A stretch of DNA of 23,520 nucleotides from the NCBI GenBank assembly GCA_019689695.1, contig JADGHA010000008.1, positions 1-23,520 on the forward strand. The letters are read 5' to 3'. Position numbers and translations under genes: made by a program. Positions 12,756 through 20,490 of this stretch are shown here, piece by piece. Within the stretch, counting starts at the first letter, position 1; each line of letters starts with the position of its first letter. This DNA is from Micromonosporaceae bacterium (GTDB taxonomy: Bacteria > Actinomycetota > Actinomycetes > Mycobacteriales > Micromonosporaceae). Under the pieces are notes generated by a model, which saw only the letters and a program-made list of their open reading frames with translations, did not search any database and was not told the DNA's origin.

Positions 12756-13487
12756 ATGTCAGCTGATACGCCGGTCCGGCTCGATGGCGTCACCCGCGAC
12801 TACGGCACGCGGCACACCCGCGTCCGGGCGTTGGACGACATCTCAATCACCTTTCCCGCCGGGTCCTGGACGGCGGTGATGGGCCCGTCCGGATCCGGTA
12901 AGTCCACGCTGCTGCACTGCGCCGCCGGCCTGGAACGGGTCAGCCGGGGCACGGTCGTGGTCGCCGGAAGGGACATCACCAACGCCTCCGAGGCCGAGTT
13001 GACCCGGCTGCGGCGTACCGTCGTGGGCTTCGTCTTCCAGAGCTTCAACCTGATCGGCTCGCTGACCGCCGAGCAGAACGTGGCCATGCCGCTGCGGCTG
13101 GCCGGGCGGCGCCCGTCCCGGCGTGAGGTCCGCGCGGTGCTCGAACAGGTCGGGCTCGGCGACCGGCTGCGGCACAAGCCGCGCGAGCTCTCCGGCGGGC
13201 AGCAACAGCGGGTCGCCATCGCGCGGGCGATGGTGACCCGGCCGGCCGTACTCTTCGCCGACGAGCCCACCGGGGCGCTGGACACCCGATCGGCGCGCGC
13301 CGTGCTCGGCATGCTGCGCGAGATGGTGAAGGCCGCCGGCCAGACCATCGTCATGGTCACCCACGATCCGGCCGCCGCGGCCAGCGCGGACCAGGTGCTG
13401 TTCCTCTCCGACGGGCGGCTGGTGGACCGGCTCGACCGGCCTACTCCCCGGGCTGTCGCCGAGCGGCTGGCCCGCTGGGAGGAGTGA
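12756..13487 (+). CDS. ABC transporter ATPase, MacB/LolD type
   Basis: The 243-residue product has all ATPase motifs: Walker A GPSGSGKST (43-51), Q-loop FQSFNL, signature LSGGQQQRVAIARAM (145-159), Walker B VLFADEP (165-171) with E170 as catalytic base, the D-loop, and the switch H203 (MVTHDP). The family is the MacB/LolD/FtsE-like group whose partners are FtsX-type permeases, and such a permease is encoded immediately downstream. The start is the ATG at 12756, giving MSADTPVRLDGV; upstream in-frame codons lack family similarity. The cognate substrate could be a peptide antibiotic, a lipid or a lipoprotein, and the sequence does not show which. A palindrome at 12681-12696 may be its operator. 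Confidence 0.93.
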   Translation: MSADTPVRLDGVTRDYGTRHTRVRALDDISITFPAGSWTAVMGPSGSGKSTLLHCAAGLERVSRGTVVVAGRDITNASEAELTRLRRTVVGFVFQSFNLIGSLTAEQNVAMPLRLAGRRPSRREVRAVLEQVGLGDRLRHKPRELSGGQQQRVAIARAMVTRPAVLFADEPTGALDTRSARAVLGMLREMVKAAGQTIVMVTHDPAAAASADQVLFLSDGRLVDRLDRPTPRAVAERLARWEE

Positions 13488-13489
13488 CC

Positions 13490-15382
13490 GTGCTGCGCCT
13501 GTCCTGGAGCACGTTCCGCGAGCGCTGGCAACTCTTCGCCGGCGCCATCATCACCGTCTGCCTGGGCGTCGCGCTGGTCCAGTCCTCGCTGCTCGTCCTG
13601 CTCGCCGCGGCGGTACCGGACGTCCCGGCCGGCCTGTCCGAGGCGGATGAGGCGGCGCTGCGTGACGGGTACGTGGCGGCGGTCTCGCTGCTTGCGATGG
13701 TCCTCGGCGTGGCCGCCTTTGTGGCGGTCTTCATCGTCGCCTCCACGTTCGCGTTCACCGTCGCCCAGCGCCGCCGCGACCTCGCCCTGTTCCGGCTCAC
13801 CGGCGCCAGCCGCCGTCAGGTTCGGGTCCTGCTGACCGGCGAGGCCCTGCTGCTCGGCGCGGTGGGCACCGCCCTCGGCGTCGTGCTGGGCCTGCCGGTG
13901 ATGCGGTTCGAAGGATGGCTGCTGGTGCACCTGGACTTCGTGCCGCCGGGGTTCACCGTGGCGTGGCGCCCGTGGATCATCGCGGTCTCGGCCGGCACCG
14001 GTCTGGGTGTCGCCGTGCTCGGCGTCCTCGGCGCCTCCCGCCGCGCCTCGCGCGTGCGCCCGCTGGAGGCGCTGCGCGAGACGGGCCCGGCCGGGCGGGT
14101 CATGACCGCGCCTCGCTGGGTGACCGGCACCATCTTCCTGGCCGGCGGCGCGGCCATGCTGATCCTCACCTCGGTGGTGGACGGGGATGCCGCCGTGCCG
14201 CTGGCGCTCAACGCCTGCATCGTCCTGGTCGCCGCGTTCGGCGCGCTCGCCCCGCTGGTGGTACCGCTGGTGGGCGGAGTGCTCGGCGGTCTGGTACGGG
14301 TCCTCGGCGGCCCGACCGGCCTGCTCGCCCACGCCAACCTCCGCGACGGCGTACGCCGCAGCGCCGCCACCGCCGCGCCGATCATGGTGCTGGTCGGGCT
14401 CGTGGCCGGGCTGGGTGGCACTCTCGGCACCATCACCGTGGCCAGCCGGCAGGAGATGGAGCGCACCGTGGACGCCGACCTGGTGGTCACCGCCGCGCCC
14501 GGACAGGCGACCAGATTGTCTACTATGGATGGTGTCCGTACCGTCTCCGCGCAGGCCCCGGTCTCGTTCAAGCTGCTCTCTGACGACAGCGAGCTGGTCG
14601 ACGGCATCGCCGTCGATCCGGCCGCCTACGCCCGCACCCACCGCATCCGCCAGATCAGCGGCGACCTCGGTCAGCTGCGCGGAAAGGCCATCGCGGTAAC
14701 CCGCGGCTACGGTATGCCCGGGCTCGGCGCCACGGCGCGGGTACGGGTCGGCAGCGAGGAGATGGACCTGCGGGTGGTGGCGGTACTGCCCGCCACCCTG
14801 TCGAACACCCAGTTCCTGCTGCCGCTGGGTTTGCTGCCCGCTGACGGGCCGGCACGGTACGTGGTGAAGGTCGATCGTGCCGCCGATGCCGGCGCGGTCG
14901 CCGAGCGGATCCGGGCCGCCCGGCTCGGGGATGTGTCCACAGTGGCTGGATGGATCCGCGGGGAGGTGAGGGAGCAGCAGCGCACCAGCCTGAACGTGAT
15001 GATCGCTCTGCTGGGAATGGCGATGGTCTACACGATCATCGCGATGGTCAATGCGGTGGTGGTCGCCGCTGCCGACCGGGGCCCGGAGTTCGCCGCCTTC
15101 CGACTCACCGGGATGAGCCGGGCCCAGGTCGTGTGGGCCGCGCTGTGGGAGTCACTGGCGGTGGTCGCGGTCGGCGTCCTCCTCGGCGGGCTGGCCGCAG
15201 CCGGCACACTGGTCGGCCTGGCCTGGGCAATCTCCAGGATGACCGGGCTGACCGTGGTAGCCGTGCCGTGGCAGCTGTTCGGCGCGCTGACCGTGGGTGC
15301 CGCGGCCGTGGTCGGCGTCACCAGCATCCTCACCACCCGCGCCGCCACGCGCCGCCTCGCCATCCGCGGCGCTGCCACCTGA
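13490..15382 (+). CDS. FtsX-like ABC transporter permease
   Basis: The 630-residue product has a first membrane helix (about 15-40) and a first FtsX-like block of helices (about 64-180) with the conserved cytoplasmic FTVAQRRRDLALFRLTGASRRQVR. A middle pair of helices lies at about 205-260, and a large extracytoplasmic region at about 320-495. A second FtsX-like block (about 500-620) carries AAADRGPEFAAFRLTGMSRAQV. The duplicated RLTGxSR coupling motif contacts the ATPase. I choose the GTG at 13490 because GGGAGG at 13477-13482 ends 7 nt upstream; the GTG at 13484 overlapping the ATPase stop is too close. Stop and start are separated by only 2 nt, so subunits should be made together. It ends 7 bp from the convergent MsiK-like gene. 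Confidence 0.93.
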   Translation: MLRLSWSTFRERWQLFAGAIITVCLGVALVQSSLLVLLAAAVPDVPAGLSEADEAALRDGYVAAVSLLAMVLGVAAFVAVFIVASTFAFTVAQRRRDLALFRLTGASRRQVRVLLTGEALLLGAVGTALGVVLGLPVMRFEGWLLVHLDFVPPGFTVAWRPWIIAVSAGTGLGVAVLGVLGASRRASRVRPLEALRETGPAGRVMTAPRWVTGTIFLAGGAAMLILTSVVDGDAAVPLALNACIVLVAAFGALAPLVVPLVGGVLGGLVRVLGGPTGLLAHANLRDGVRRSAATAAPIMVLVGLVAGLGGTLGTITVASRQEMERTVDADLVVTAAPGQATRLSTMDGVRTVSAQAPVSFKLLSDDSELVDGIAVDPAAYARTHRIRQISGDLGQLRGKAIAVTRGYGMPGLGATARVRVGSEEMDLRVVAVLPATLSNTQFLLPLGLLPADGPARYVVKVDRAADAGAVAERIRAARLGDVSTVAGWIRGEVREQQRTSLNVMIALLGMAMVYTIIAMVNAVVVAAADRGPEFAAFRLTGMSRAQVVWAALWESLAVVAVGVLLGGLAAAGTLVGLAWAISRMTGLTVVAVPWQLFGALTVGAAAVVGVTSILTTRAATRRLAIRGAAT

Positions 15383-15384
15383 TC

Positions 15385-15408
15385 CGACGTCAGCGCCAGC
15401 CGACGTCG
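15385..15408. terminator. Weak hairpin at the junction of two convergent genes
   Basis: CGACGT (15385-15390) pairs with ACGTCG (15403-15408) across a 12-nt loop, lying just after the permease stop and over the last codons of the convergent ATPase gene. The stem is only 6 bp, so bidirectional terminator function is a guess. Confidence 0.3.
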
Positions 15409-16730
15409 ATGCGGGCGCCACGCTCGTCGAAGAAGTGCAGCGCGTCCATGCGCACCGACACCGACAGCGGGTGGCCCGGCGAGATCTGCGGGTACGGGGC
15501 GAGGCGGACCACCAGCTCGGCCGGGCGGCGGTGGTGCCGGCCCGGGTCGCTGAGCACGCTGGTGGCGGTGCGTCCGCTGGTCGTCTCGGCCGCGCCGTGC
15601 CCGGCGGCACCGGGGTCGAGCCCGCGGCCGTTGCGCTCGCCGCTGCGCCCGGCCAGGCGCTGCACCACGTTGCTGAGCCGGCGCAGTCGGCCGCCGCCGT
15701 CGGTCAGCTCCGGCGGGGTGCCGCCGATGTCATCCACCACGATCGCAGTCGCGCCGATGTCGAGGAACGCCAGCGACTCGTGGCCGTGGTGCTCCAGATA
15801 CCGCACCCGGCCGTGCAGCACGTCGCCCTGCGCGTCGGACGGGACCGGGGTGAGCGCCTCGGCGCGCACCCCGACCACGATGCGCTCGCCGTGGTAGTGG
15901 GCGACCGCCCGCGACCGGATGTCCTCCCACGGCAGGTACAGCGCCTGCTCGCCGAAGCTCAGCGTGATGTACCGGTCCAGGTGGACGTAGACCGACGCCT
16001 CCAGCAGGTTCATCCGTGGGCTGCCCAGGAACGCGGCCACGTAGAGGGTGGCCGGCCGCCCGTACACCTGGGTCGGGGTGCCCACGTCCTGCAGCACGCC
16101 CCGGCGCATGATGGCCACCCGGTCCGCCATGGTCAGCGCCTCGGCCTGGTCGTGCGTGACGTAGATGGTGCTCACACCCAGTTCCCGCACCAGGCCGGAG
16201 ATTTCGGCCCGCAGCTCGGCGCGCAACCCACTGTCCAGGTTGGACAGCGGTTCGTCCATCAGGAACAGGCCGGGGCGGCGCACGATGGCGCGGCCCATGG
16301 CGACCCGCTGGCGCTGGCCACCGGAGAGCTGGTTGGGCTTGCGGGCGAGCACGTCCCCGATGCCCAGGGCGGCGGCCACGTCGGCGACCCGCTCGGCGCG
16401 CGGCCCTGGGTCCACACCGGACAGCTTCAGCGGGAAGGAGATGTTGTCCCCGACGGTCATGTGCGGGTAGAGCGCGAAGTCCTGGAACACCATGGCGATG
16501 CGCCGCTCCCGCGGCGGCAGGTCGTTGGCGAGCTCGCCGTCGAGCAGGATCGCGCCTGCGGTCGGGTCCTCCAGCCCGGCCACCATGCGCAGCACGGTGG
16601 ACTTGCCGCAGCCGGACGGCCCGAGCAGCACCACGAACTCGCCGTTGCCCACGTCCAGGCTGACGTTGTCGACCGCCACCGTCCCGTCCGGAAACACCTT
16701 GGTGACGTCTTTGAGCGCGACGGTGGTCAC
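15390..16730 (-). CDS. msiK: Sugar ABC transporter ATPase, MsiK/UgpC/MalK type, with an inserted disordered segment
   Basis: The 446-residue product has Walker A GPSGCGKST (37-45), Q-loop Q83, signature LSGGQRQRVAMGRAI, Walker B LFLMDEP (155-161), switch H193 and a C-terminal OB-fold regulatory domain (about 235-446). MsiK and MalK are usually about 370-380 residues; the excess is a Gly/Ser/Arg-rich segment (about 325-392) within the regulatory domain, before PAELVVRLAPYPQISPG. The GTG at 16728-16730 is chosen because a strong GGAGGGGG lies just upstream. In streptomycetes MsiK is encoded alone and energises many sugar importers that lack their own ATPase. This gene is likewise alone, so it may serve the importer at the start of the window. 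The insert could alter interactions with regulators. Gene identity as MsiK rather than another UgpC homologue is not certain. Confidence 0.88.
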   Translation of the reverse strand: MTTVALKDVTKVFPDGTVAVDNVSLDVGNGEFVVLLGPSGCGKSTVLRMVAGLEDPTAGAILLDGELANDLPPRERRIAMVFQDFALYPHMTVGDNISFPLKLSGVDPGPRAERVADVAAALGIGDVLARKPNQLSGGQRQRVAMGRAIVRRPGLFLMDEPLSNLDSGLRAELRAEISGLVRELGVSTIYVTHDQAEALTMADRVAIMRRGVLQDVGTPTQVYGRPATLYVAAFLGSPRMNLLEASVYVHLDRYITLSFGEQALYLPWEDIRSRAVAHYHGERIVVGVRAEALTPVPSDAQGDVLHGRVRYLEHHGHESLAFLDIGATAIVVDDIGGTPPELTDGGGRLRRLSNVVQRLAGRSGERNGRGLDPGAAGHGAAETTSGRTATSVLSDPGRHHRRPAELVVRLAPYPQISPGHPLSVSVRMDALHFFDERGARIDVGWR

Positions 16731-16750
16731 CGTCCCCCTCCCCATGCTTT

Positions 16751-16798
16751 ACGCCCGGCCGAGACCGGAGCCGAACGCCCGGCTGAGACCGGACCCGA
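16751..16798. repeat. 24-bp perfect-register tandem repeat upstream of the MsiK-like gene
   Basis: Two 24-bp units abut at 16751-16774 and 16775-16798. Both begin ACGCCCGGC and share GAGACCGGA; they differ at two positions. The repeat begins 20 bp before the ribosome-binding side of the start codon, so it probably lies in the leader or promoter. Confidence 0.75.
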
Positions 16799-16824
16799 GG
16801 TTGTAACTGTGACGAACCTCATGG

Positions 16825-16849
16825 TCACCCGCCAATCGGGTGAACGTTC
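16825..16849. promoter_or_regulatory. 19-bp palindrome and adjacent GAACGTTC, candidate operator of the MsiK-like gene
   Basis: TCACCCG (16825-16831) and CGGGTGA (16837-16843) form a perfect inverted repeat around CCAAT, and GAACGTTC (16842-16849) is a perfect 8-bp palindrome. The words AGGTTGTAAC and AGGTTGTGAC flank this at 16798 and 16857. I do not find a convincing -10/-35 pair on the minus strand, but the location suits a repressor or activator site. Confidence 0.5.
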
Positions 16850-16881
16850 CATGTTCAGGTTGTGACGGTCCAGTTACCACT

Positions 16882-16928
16882 CCGCTCCCGGAGCGGTGTC
16901 CCGGGCGTGCGGGAGACGGCACTCCCGC
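16882..16928 (-). terminator. Two consecutive hairpins ending the wall-polymer operon
   Basis: GCGGGAG (16909-16915) pairs with CTCCCGC (16922-16928) across 6 nt, starting 3 nt past the TAA at 16932. A second hairpin pairs CCGCTCC (16882-16888) with GGAGCGG (16890-16896); the innermost bases must open to form a loop. Together they form a plausible tandem terminator without U-tract. Confidence 0.6.
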
Positions 16929-16931
16929 CCG

Positions 16932-19900
16932 TTATGACGCGATTGAGAGCATGCGGTCCACCACCCGTACCGTGGCAAATCCGTCGTCCAGATCGCATGC
17001 GCGCTCCGCGAACGCACGATATGCGTCCTGGTACTGCTGCGCCACCGCGTCCACGTTCCGGATCGCCTCGATCACCTCGTCCGAGGTGGCGAGCAGCGGC
17101 CCGGGCGCCTCCGTCTCGAAGTCGAAGTAGAAGCCGCGCAACCGGTCCCGGTAGTGCTCCAGGTCATAGGTGAAGAACAGCATCGGCCGGCCGGTGTTGG
17201 CGAAGTCGAACATCACCGACGAGTAGTCGGTGACCAGGATGTCGGTGGCCGCGAGCAGGTCGGCCATGTCCGGGTAGGTGGAGACGTCCCAGACGAAGCC
17301 GCGGCCGGCCTGCGGGATCTCGTCGGCCACGTTGGGGTGCCGCCGGATCAGCAGGACGTGGTCCTCGGCGAGCAGCTGCTCCGCCCGGTCCAGGTCCAGG
17401 TTCAGCGACAGCTTGTACCGGCCGGGTCCGTAGTACTCGTCGTCCCGCCAGGTCGGCGCGTACAACACCACGCGCTTGCCCGGCGGCAGCCCGAGCACCG
17501 CCCTCACCTGTGCGGCCGTCTCCTCCCGGCCCCGGCGAAGCACGTCGTTGCGCGGATACCCGGACTCGAGGATCTCGCCCTGGAACCGGAACGCCCTACG
17601 CATGATCGGGGTGCTGAACCGGTTGGGCGACAGCAGCAGGCTCCAGTTCGGCGTCTCCACCGCCAGCTTCTCCAGGTACTCCGGGTCGGCGAAGCGCACG
17701 TCGGCGATGTCGTGCCCGATCCGCTTGAGCGGTGTGCCGTGCCAGGTCTGCACGACCACCTGCCCCTCGCGCCGACGGAACCATGGCGGCAGGTGCTGGT
17801 TGGTCACGATGTACCGGCAGGTGGCGTACGCCTCGTACCACTCCCGGCCGCTCAGCCGCACCGGCCGCACGCCGTCCGGCAAGGCGACCTGGCCGTCCAT
17901 CACCACCCATTGGTGCTCCAGCGGCAGGCCCCGGGCCACCAGCTCCTGGTGGATCGCGCGCGGGCTGTCCGAGTACTGCCGGCCGCTGAAGCTGTTGTAG
18001 AGCACCGCGTCGCGCAGCGGCTCGCGGCAGGCGGCCGGGTAGACCCGCTCGCGCATCTGGGCCTGGCCGTACACGCCGCGCTCCTCGAGGTCGAGGTCGG
18101 AGCCGACGATGAGCACCGCCCGCTCCTCCCGGGCCCGGCGCAGCACCAGCTCGCGGTGCGCCGCGACGCCGCGTACCGGCAGCCGGTCGCGCACGTGCGG
18201 GGCGAACGGCAAATGCTCGACGGTGCCCTCCGGGCTGCCTTCGGGCCGGCACAGCACGTCCCACTGCCCGCTGCGCAGCTCGATGGTGCCGGCGTAGGAG
18301 GGCACGCTGAGCGGGTCGACCACCGCCCGCCACCGCCGGCCGGTGATCTCGGCCGGGAAGCCGCGTTGCTCGCGGCGGCCCCACACCCGCAACACCACCT
18401 CAAGCCCCCCGCGCTCCGGCCCTGCGGACGCATTCTCCTCAAGGTCGGCAAATCCGCCGACGAGCTCGCCGCTGAACTCCAGCTTGCCGTCGGGGCTGAA
18501 CGCGACGTCGGTAACCACCGGGCTGGCCGGTAGCACCGCGAGCTGCAGGTGGCCCTGCGGGGTGGGCTGCAACCATATCTGCCGGCGGCCAAAGGCTTGC
18601 CGCGCACCGGCGAAGGTGCCGCCATCCGCCACGATTGGCTTCCAGGTCGTCTGGTCCGAGCCGCTCACCAGCCCGACCATCCAGCGGTCGCCGACCTCCC
18701 CGACGACCAACGGCGGCTGGGCGGCCGGCAGGTCGGCCATCGGGACCCGGGCGGTGAACCGCCTGCCATCCACCTCGACCGGGTAGGTCTGCCAGATAAC
18801 CCCGGGCACCCGGGACAGTTGGAGCACCGGACTCGCCAAGGAACTGCCCGTTAGCTCGCCGGTGATCTCCACCGCCTCGTCGGTGAACCGGAACCCGGTG
18901 GCTCGCGCGTGGATCCGCTCCACCCGCAGGCTCAGCGCGCCGCCGCTCACCACCGGCGTGATCCGGGTCTGGCCGTCCGGATACACCGGTCGCAGCTCGA
19001 TCAGGCGCGCATCCACGCCCGGCTTCAGCGGGCCCCGGCTCGCCTGACCCCGCGCCACGACACCGACGTTGACACGCCAGTCCCCTTCGATCCAGCCGCC
19101 GGCAGAGTCCCGCAATGCTCGCAGGCTGAGGGTTGCGGAAAAGCCGGACCACTCGTACGAGCAATTGGGCAGGTTGGAGTTGGCGGTGGCGTCCGGACAC
19201 CGTCGCGGCCGGGCGACGACCGGGATCGTACGACGGCCGGACGGGCCGCTCAGCCACAGCATCCGCACCGCGTCGAACGGCATAGTGGCCCGCGAACCCT
19301 GGATGAAGGCGTGCCCGCGCAGGTGCAGCCGGTCGCCTTCGATCCGCGCCTCGTGCACCGTGGTTGACGGCCGGGGCGTCCCCGCCCGGTACAGCTCGCG
19401 CGGCAGGTCCGGGCGGTTGTCCTTCATGAACGGCAGGTCGTGGTAGCGCTTGAGCCCGTGCCGGACGACCGGGACCGGGCCTTCGTTGCGCAAGGCCACG
19501 ATGACCCTGAGGAGTTCCGGCAGCATGCGCCGGCGCACCAGGTGCCACTGCAGACGCAGGGTAGTATGCAGCTCGTCGAGGATGCTTGGGTCGACCCGGT
19601 CCAGGAAGTCGTTGCAGCGGTCCAGGAAGGTCCGCTGGAACTCCTCATCGGCGTCCGGCAACACCTTCATGAAGAGGTTGAGGTCGCCGCGTAGCGCCGA
19701 CGCGTCATACCAGCGCTTGACCTTGCCCTGGTTGTTGTCGGCGAGGAACTGGCTGACCCACTCCACTCCCGAGATCCGGTCCACAAAGCCCTTCAGCTCG
19801 GTGCGCCGCTGCGTGATCGAGCGCTCGCCCATTTCACGCTCGCGCCAGTAGTAGACCGGCAGCTCGACGACGTCCACCGAACGGGCCAGCACGTGCGCCG

Positions 19901-20465
19901 GCAGGATGACCGGGGTGTCCTCGTACAGCACCCCCTCCGGAAAGCGCAGCTCGCGGGAGTCCCAGAACTCGCGCCGGAACACCTTGTTCCAGGCGGTGCG
20001 GTCAGACAGCAGTACCGGCTGGCTGCTGACGTGCGTGCGCAGCTTGGTGCGCGCGAAGGCCGCGCGGTGCATCCCGGAGGGGCGAATGCCCTTCTGGTTG
20101 AGCCGGTACGCGTTGCCGCTCGCGAAGTCCGAGCCAGTCTGCTCCACAGTGGATACCAAGAGCTCGGCGGCGTACGACGGCAGCACGTCGTCGCTGTCGA
20201 CGAACATCAGATAGTCGCCGCCGGCGTGGTCGACGCCGACGTTGCGGGCCGCGCCGAGCCCACGGTTGGGCTGGCTGACCAGGCGGAAGCGCGGGTCCCG
20301 GGCGGCCCACTCAGCGGCTATCGCACCGCTGCCATCGGTGGAGCCGTCGTCGACCAGGATCACCTCCAGGTCCCGGTACACCTGGTTGGCGATCGAGGCG
20401 AGGCAGTCGTGCAGGTAGGGCGCCACGTTGTAGATCGGCACCACCATGCTCAGCACAGACCCCAT
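16932..20465 (-). CDS. Bifunctional family-2 glycosyltransferase / TagF-like glycerophosphotransferase with a large middle domain
   Basis: The 1177-residue product fuses three parts. Residues 1 to about 300 are a GT-A family-2 glycosyltransferase (VVPIYNVAPYLHDCL, DDGSTDGSG at 39-47, metal-binding DSDD at 90-93). About 370-780 is beta-rich and not a domain I recognise. About 800-1165 is a CDP-glycerol:poly(glycerophosphate) glycerophosphotransferase (PF04464): WHGTPLKRIG with H909, RRHPN with H1043, and TDYSS with D1080. The two histidines are 134 apart, close to catalytic H444/H584 of S. epidermidis TagF. It likely adds glycerol-phosphate and sugar units to a wall polymer at the inner membrane face. 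The start is the ATG at 20463-20465, with AAGGAAG upstream. It follows the smaller paralogue by 25 nt in the same operon. Confidence 0.9.
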   Translation of the reverse strand: MGSVLSMVVPIYNVAPYLHDCLASIANQVYRDLEVILVDDGSTDGSGAIAAEWAARDPRFRLVSQPNRGLGAARNVGVDHAGGDYLMFVDSDDVLPSYAAELLVSTVEQTGSDFASGNAYRLNQKGIRPSGMHRAAFARTKLRTHVSSQPVLLSDRTAWNKVFRREFWDSRELRFPEGVLYEDTPVILPAHVLARSVDVVELPVYYWREREMGERSITQRRTELKGFVDRISGVEWVSQFLADNNQGKVKRWYDASALRGDLNLFMKVLPDADEEFQRTFLDRCNDFLDRVDPSILDELHTTLRLQWHLVRRRMLPELLRVIVALRNEGPVPVVRHGLKRYHDLPFMKDNRPDLPRELYRAGTPRPSTTVHEARIEGDRLHLRGHAFIQGSRATMPFDAVRMLWLSGPSGRRTIPVVARPRRCPDATANSNLPNCSYEWSGFSATLSLRALRDSAGGWIEGDWRVNVGVVARGQASRGPLKPGVDARLIELRPVYPDGQTRITPVVSGGALSLRVERIHARATGFRFTDEAVEITGELTGSSLASPVLQLSRVPGVIWQTYPVEVDGRRFTARVPMADLPAAQPPLVVGEVGDRWMVGLVSGSDQTTWKPIVADGGTFAGARQAFGRRQIWLQPTPQGHLQLAVLPASPVVTDVAFSPDGKLEFSGELVGGFADLEENASAGPERGGLEVVLRVWGRREQRGFPAEITGRRWRAVVDPLSVPSYAGTIELRSGQWDVLCRPEGSPEGTVEHLPFAPHVRDRLPVRGVAAHRELVLRRAREERAVLIVGSDLDLEERGVYGQAQMRERVYPAACREPLRDAVLYNSFSGRQYSDSPRAIHQELVARGLPLEHQWVVMDGQVALPDGVRPVRLSGREWYEAYATCRYIVTNQHLPPWFRRREGQVVVQTWHGTPLKRIGHDIADVRFADPEYLEKLAVETPNWSLLLSPNRFSTPIMRRAFRFQGEILESGYPRNDVLRRGREETAAQVRAVLGLPPGKRVVLYAPTWRDDEYYGPGRYKLSLNLDLDRAEQLLAEDHVLLIRRHPNVADEIPQAGRGFVWDVSTYPDMADLLAATDILVTDYSSVMFDFANTGRPMLFFTYDLEHYRDRLRGFYFDFETEAPGPLLATSDEVIEAIRNVDAVAQQYQDAYRAFAERACDLDDGFATVRVVDRMLSIAS

Positions 20466-20490
20466 CCGGTCGCACTTCCTTTCTCGTCGC

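Noticed and set aside
12800..14641. A 613-codon minus-strand frame across the ABC transporter genes
   Set aside because: The translation is low-complexity and Gln/His/Arg-rich, and the plus frames carry Walker motifs and FtsX signatures.
16731..16931. Possible CRISPR-like or mobile-element repeats near the MsiK leader
   Set aside because: There are only two adjacent 24-bp units with no spacers and no transposase or cas gene, so it is a simple tandem repeat.
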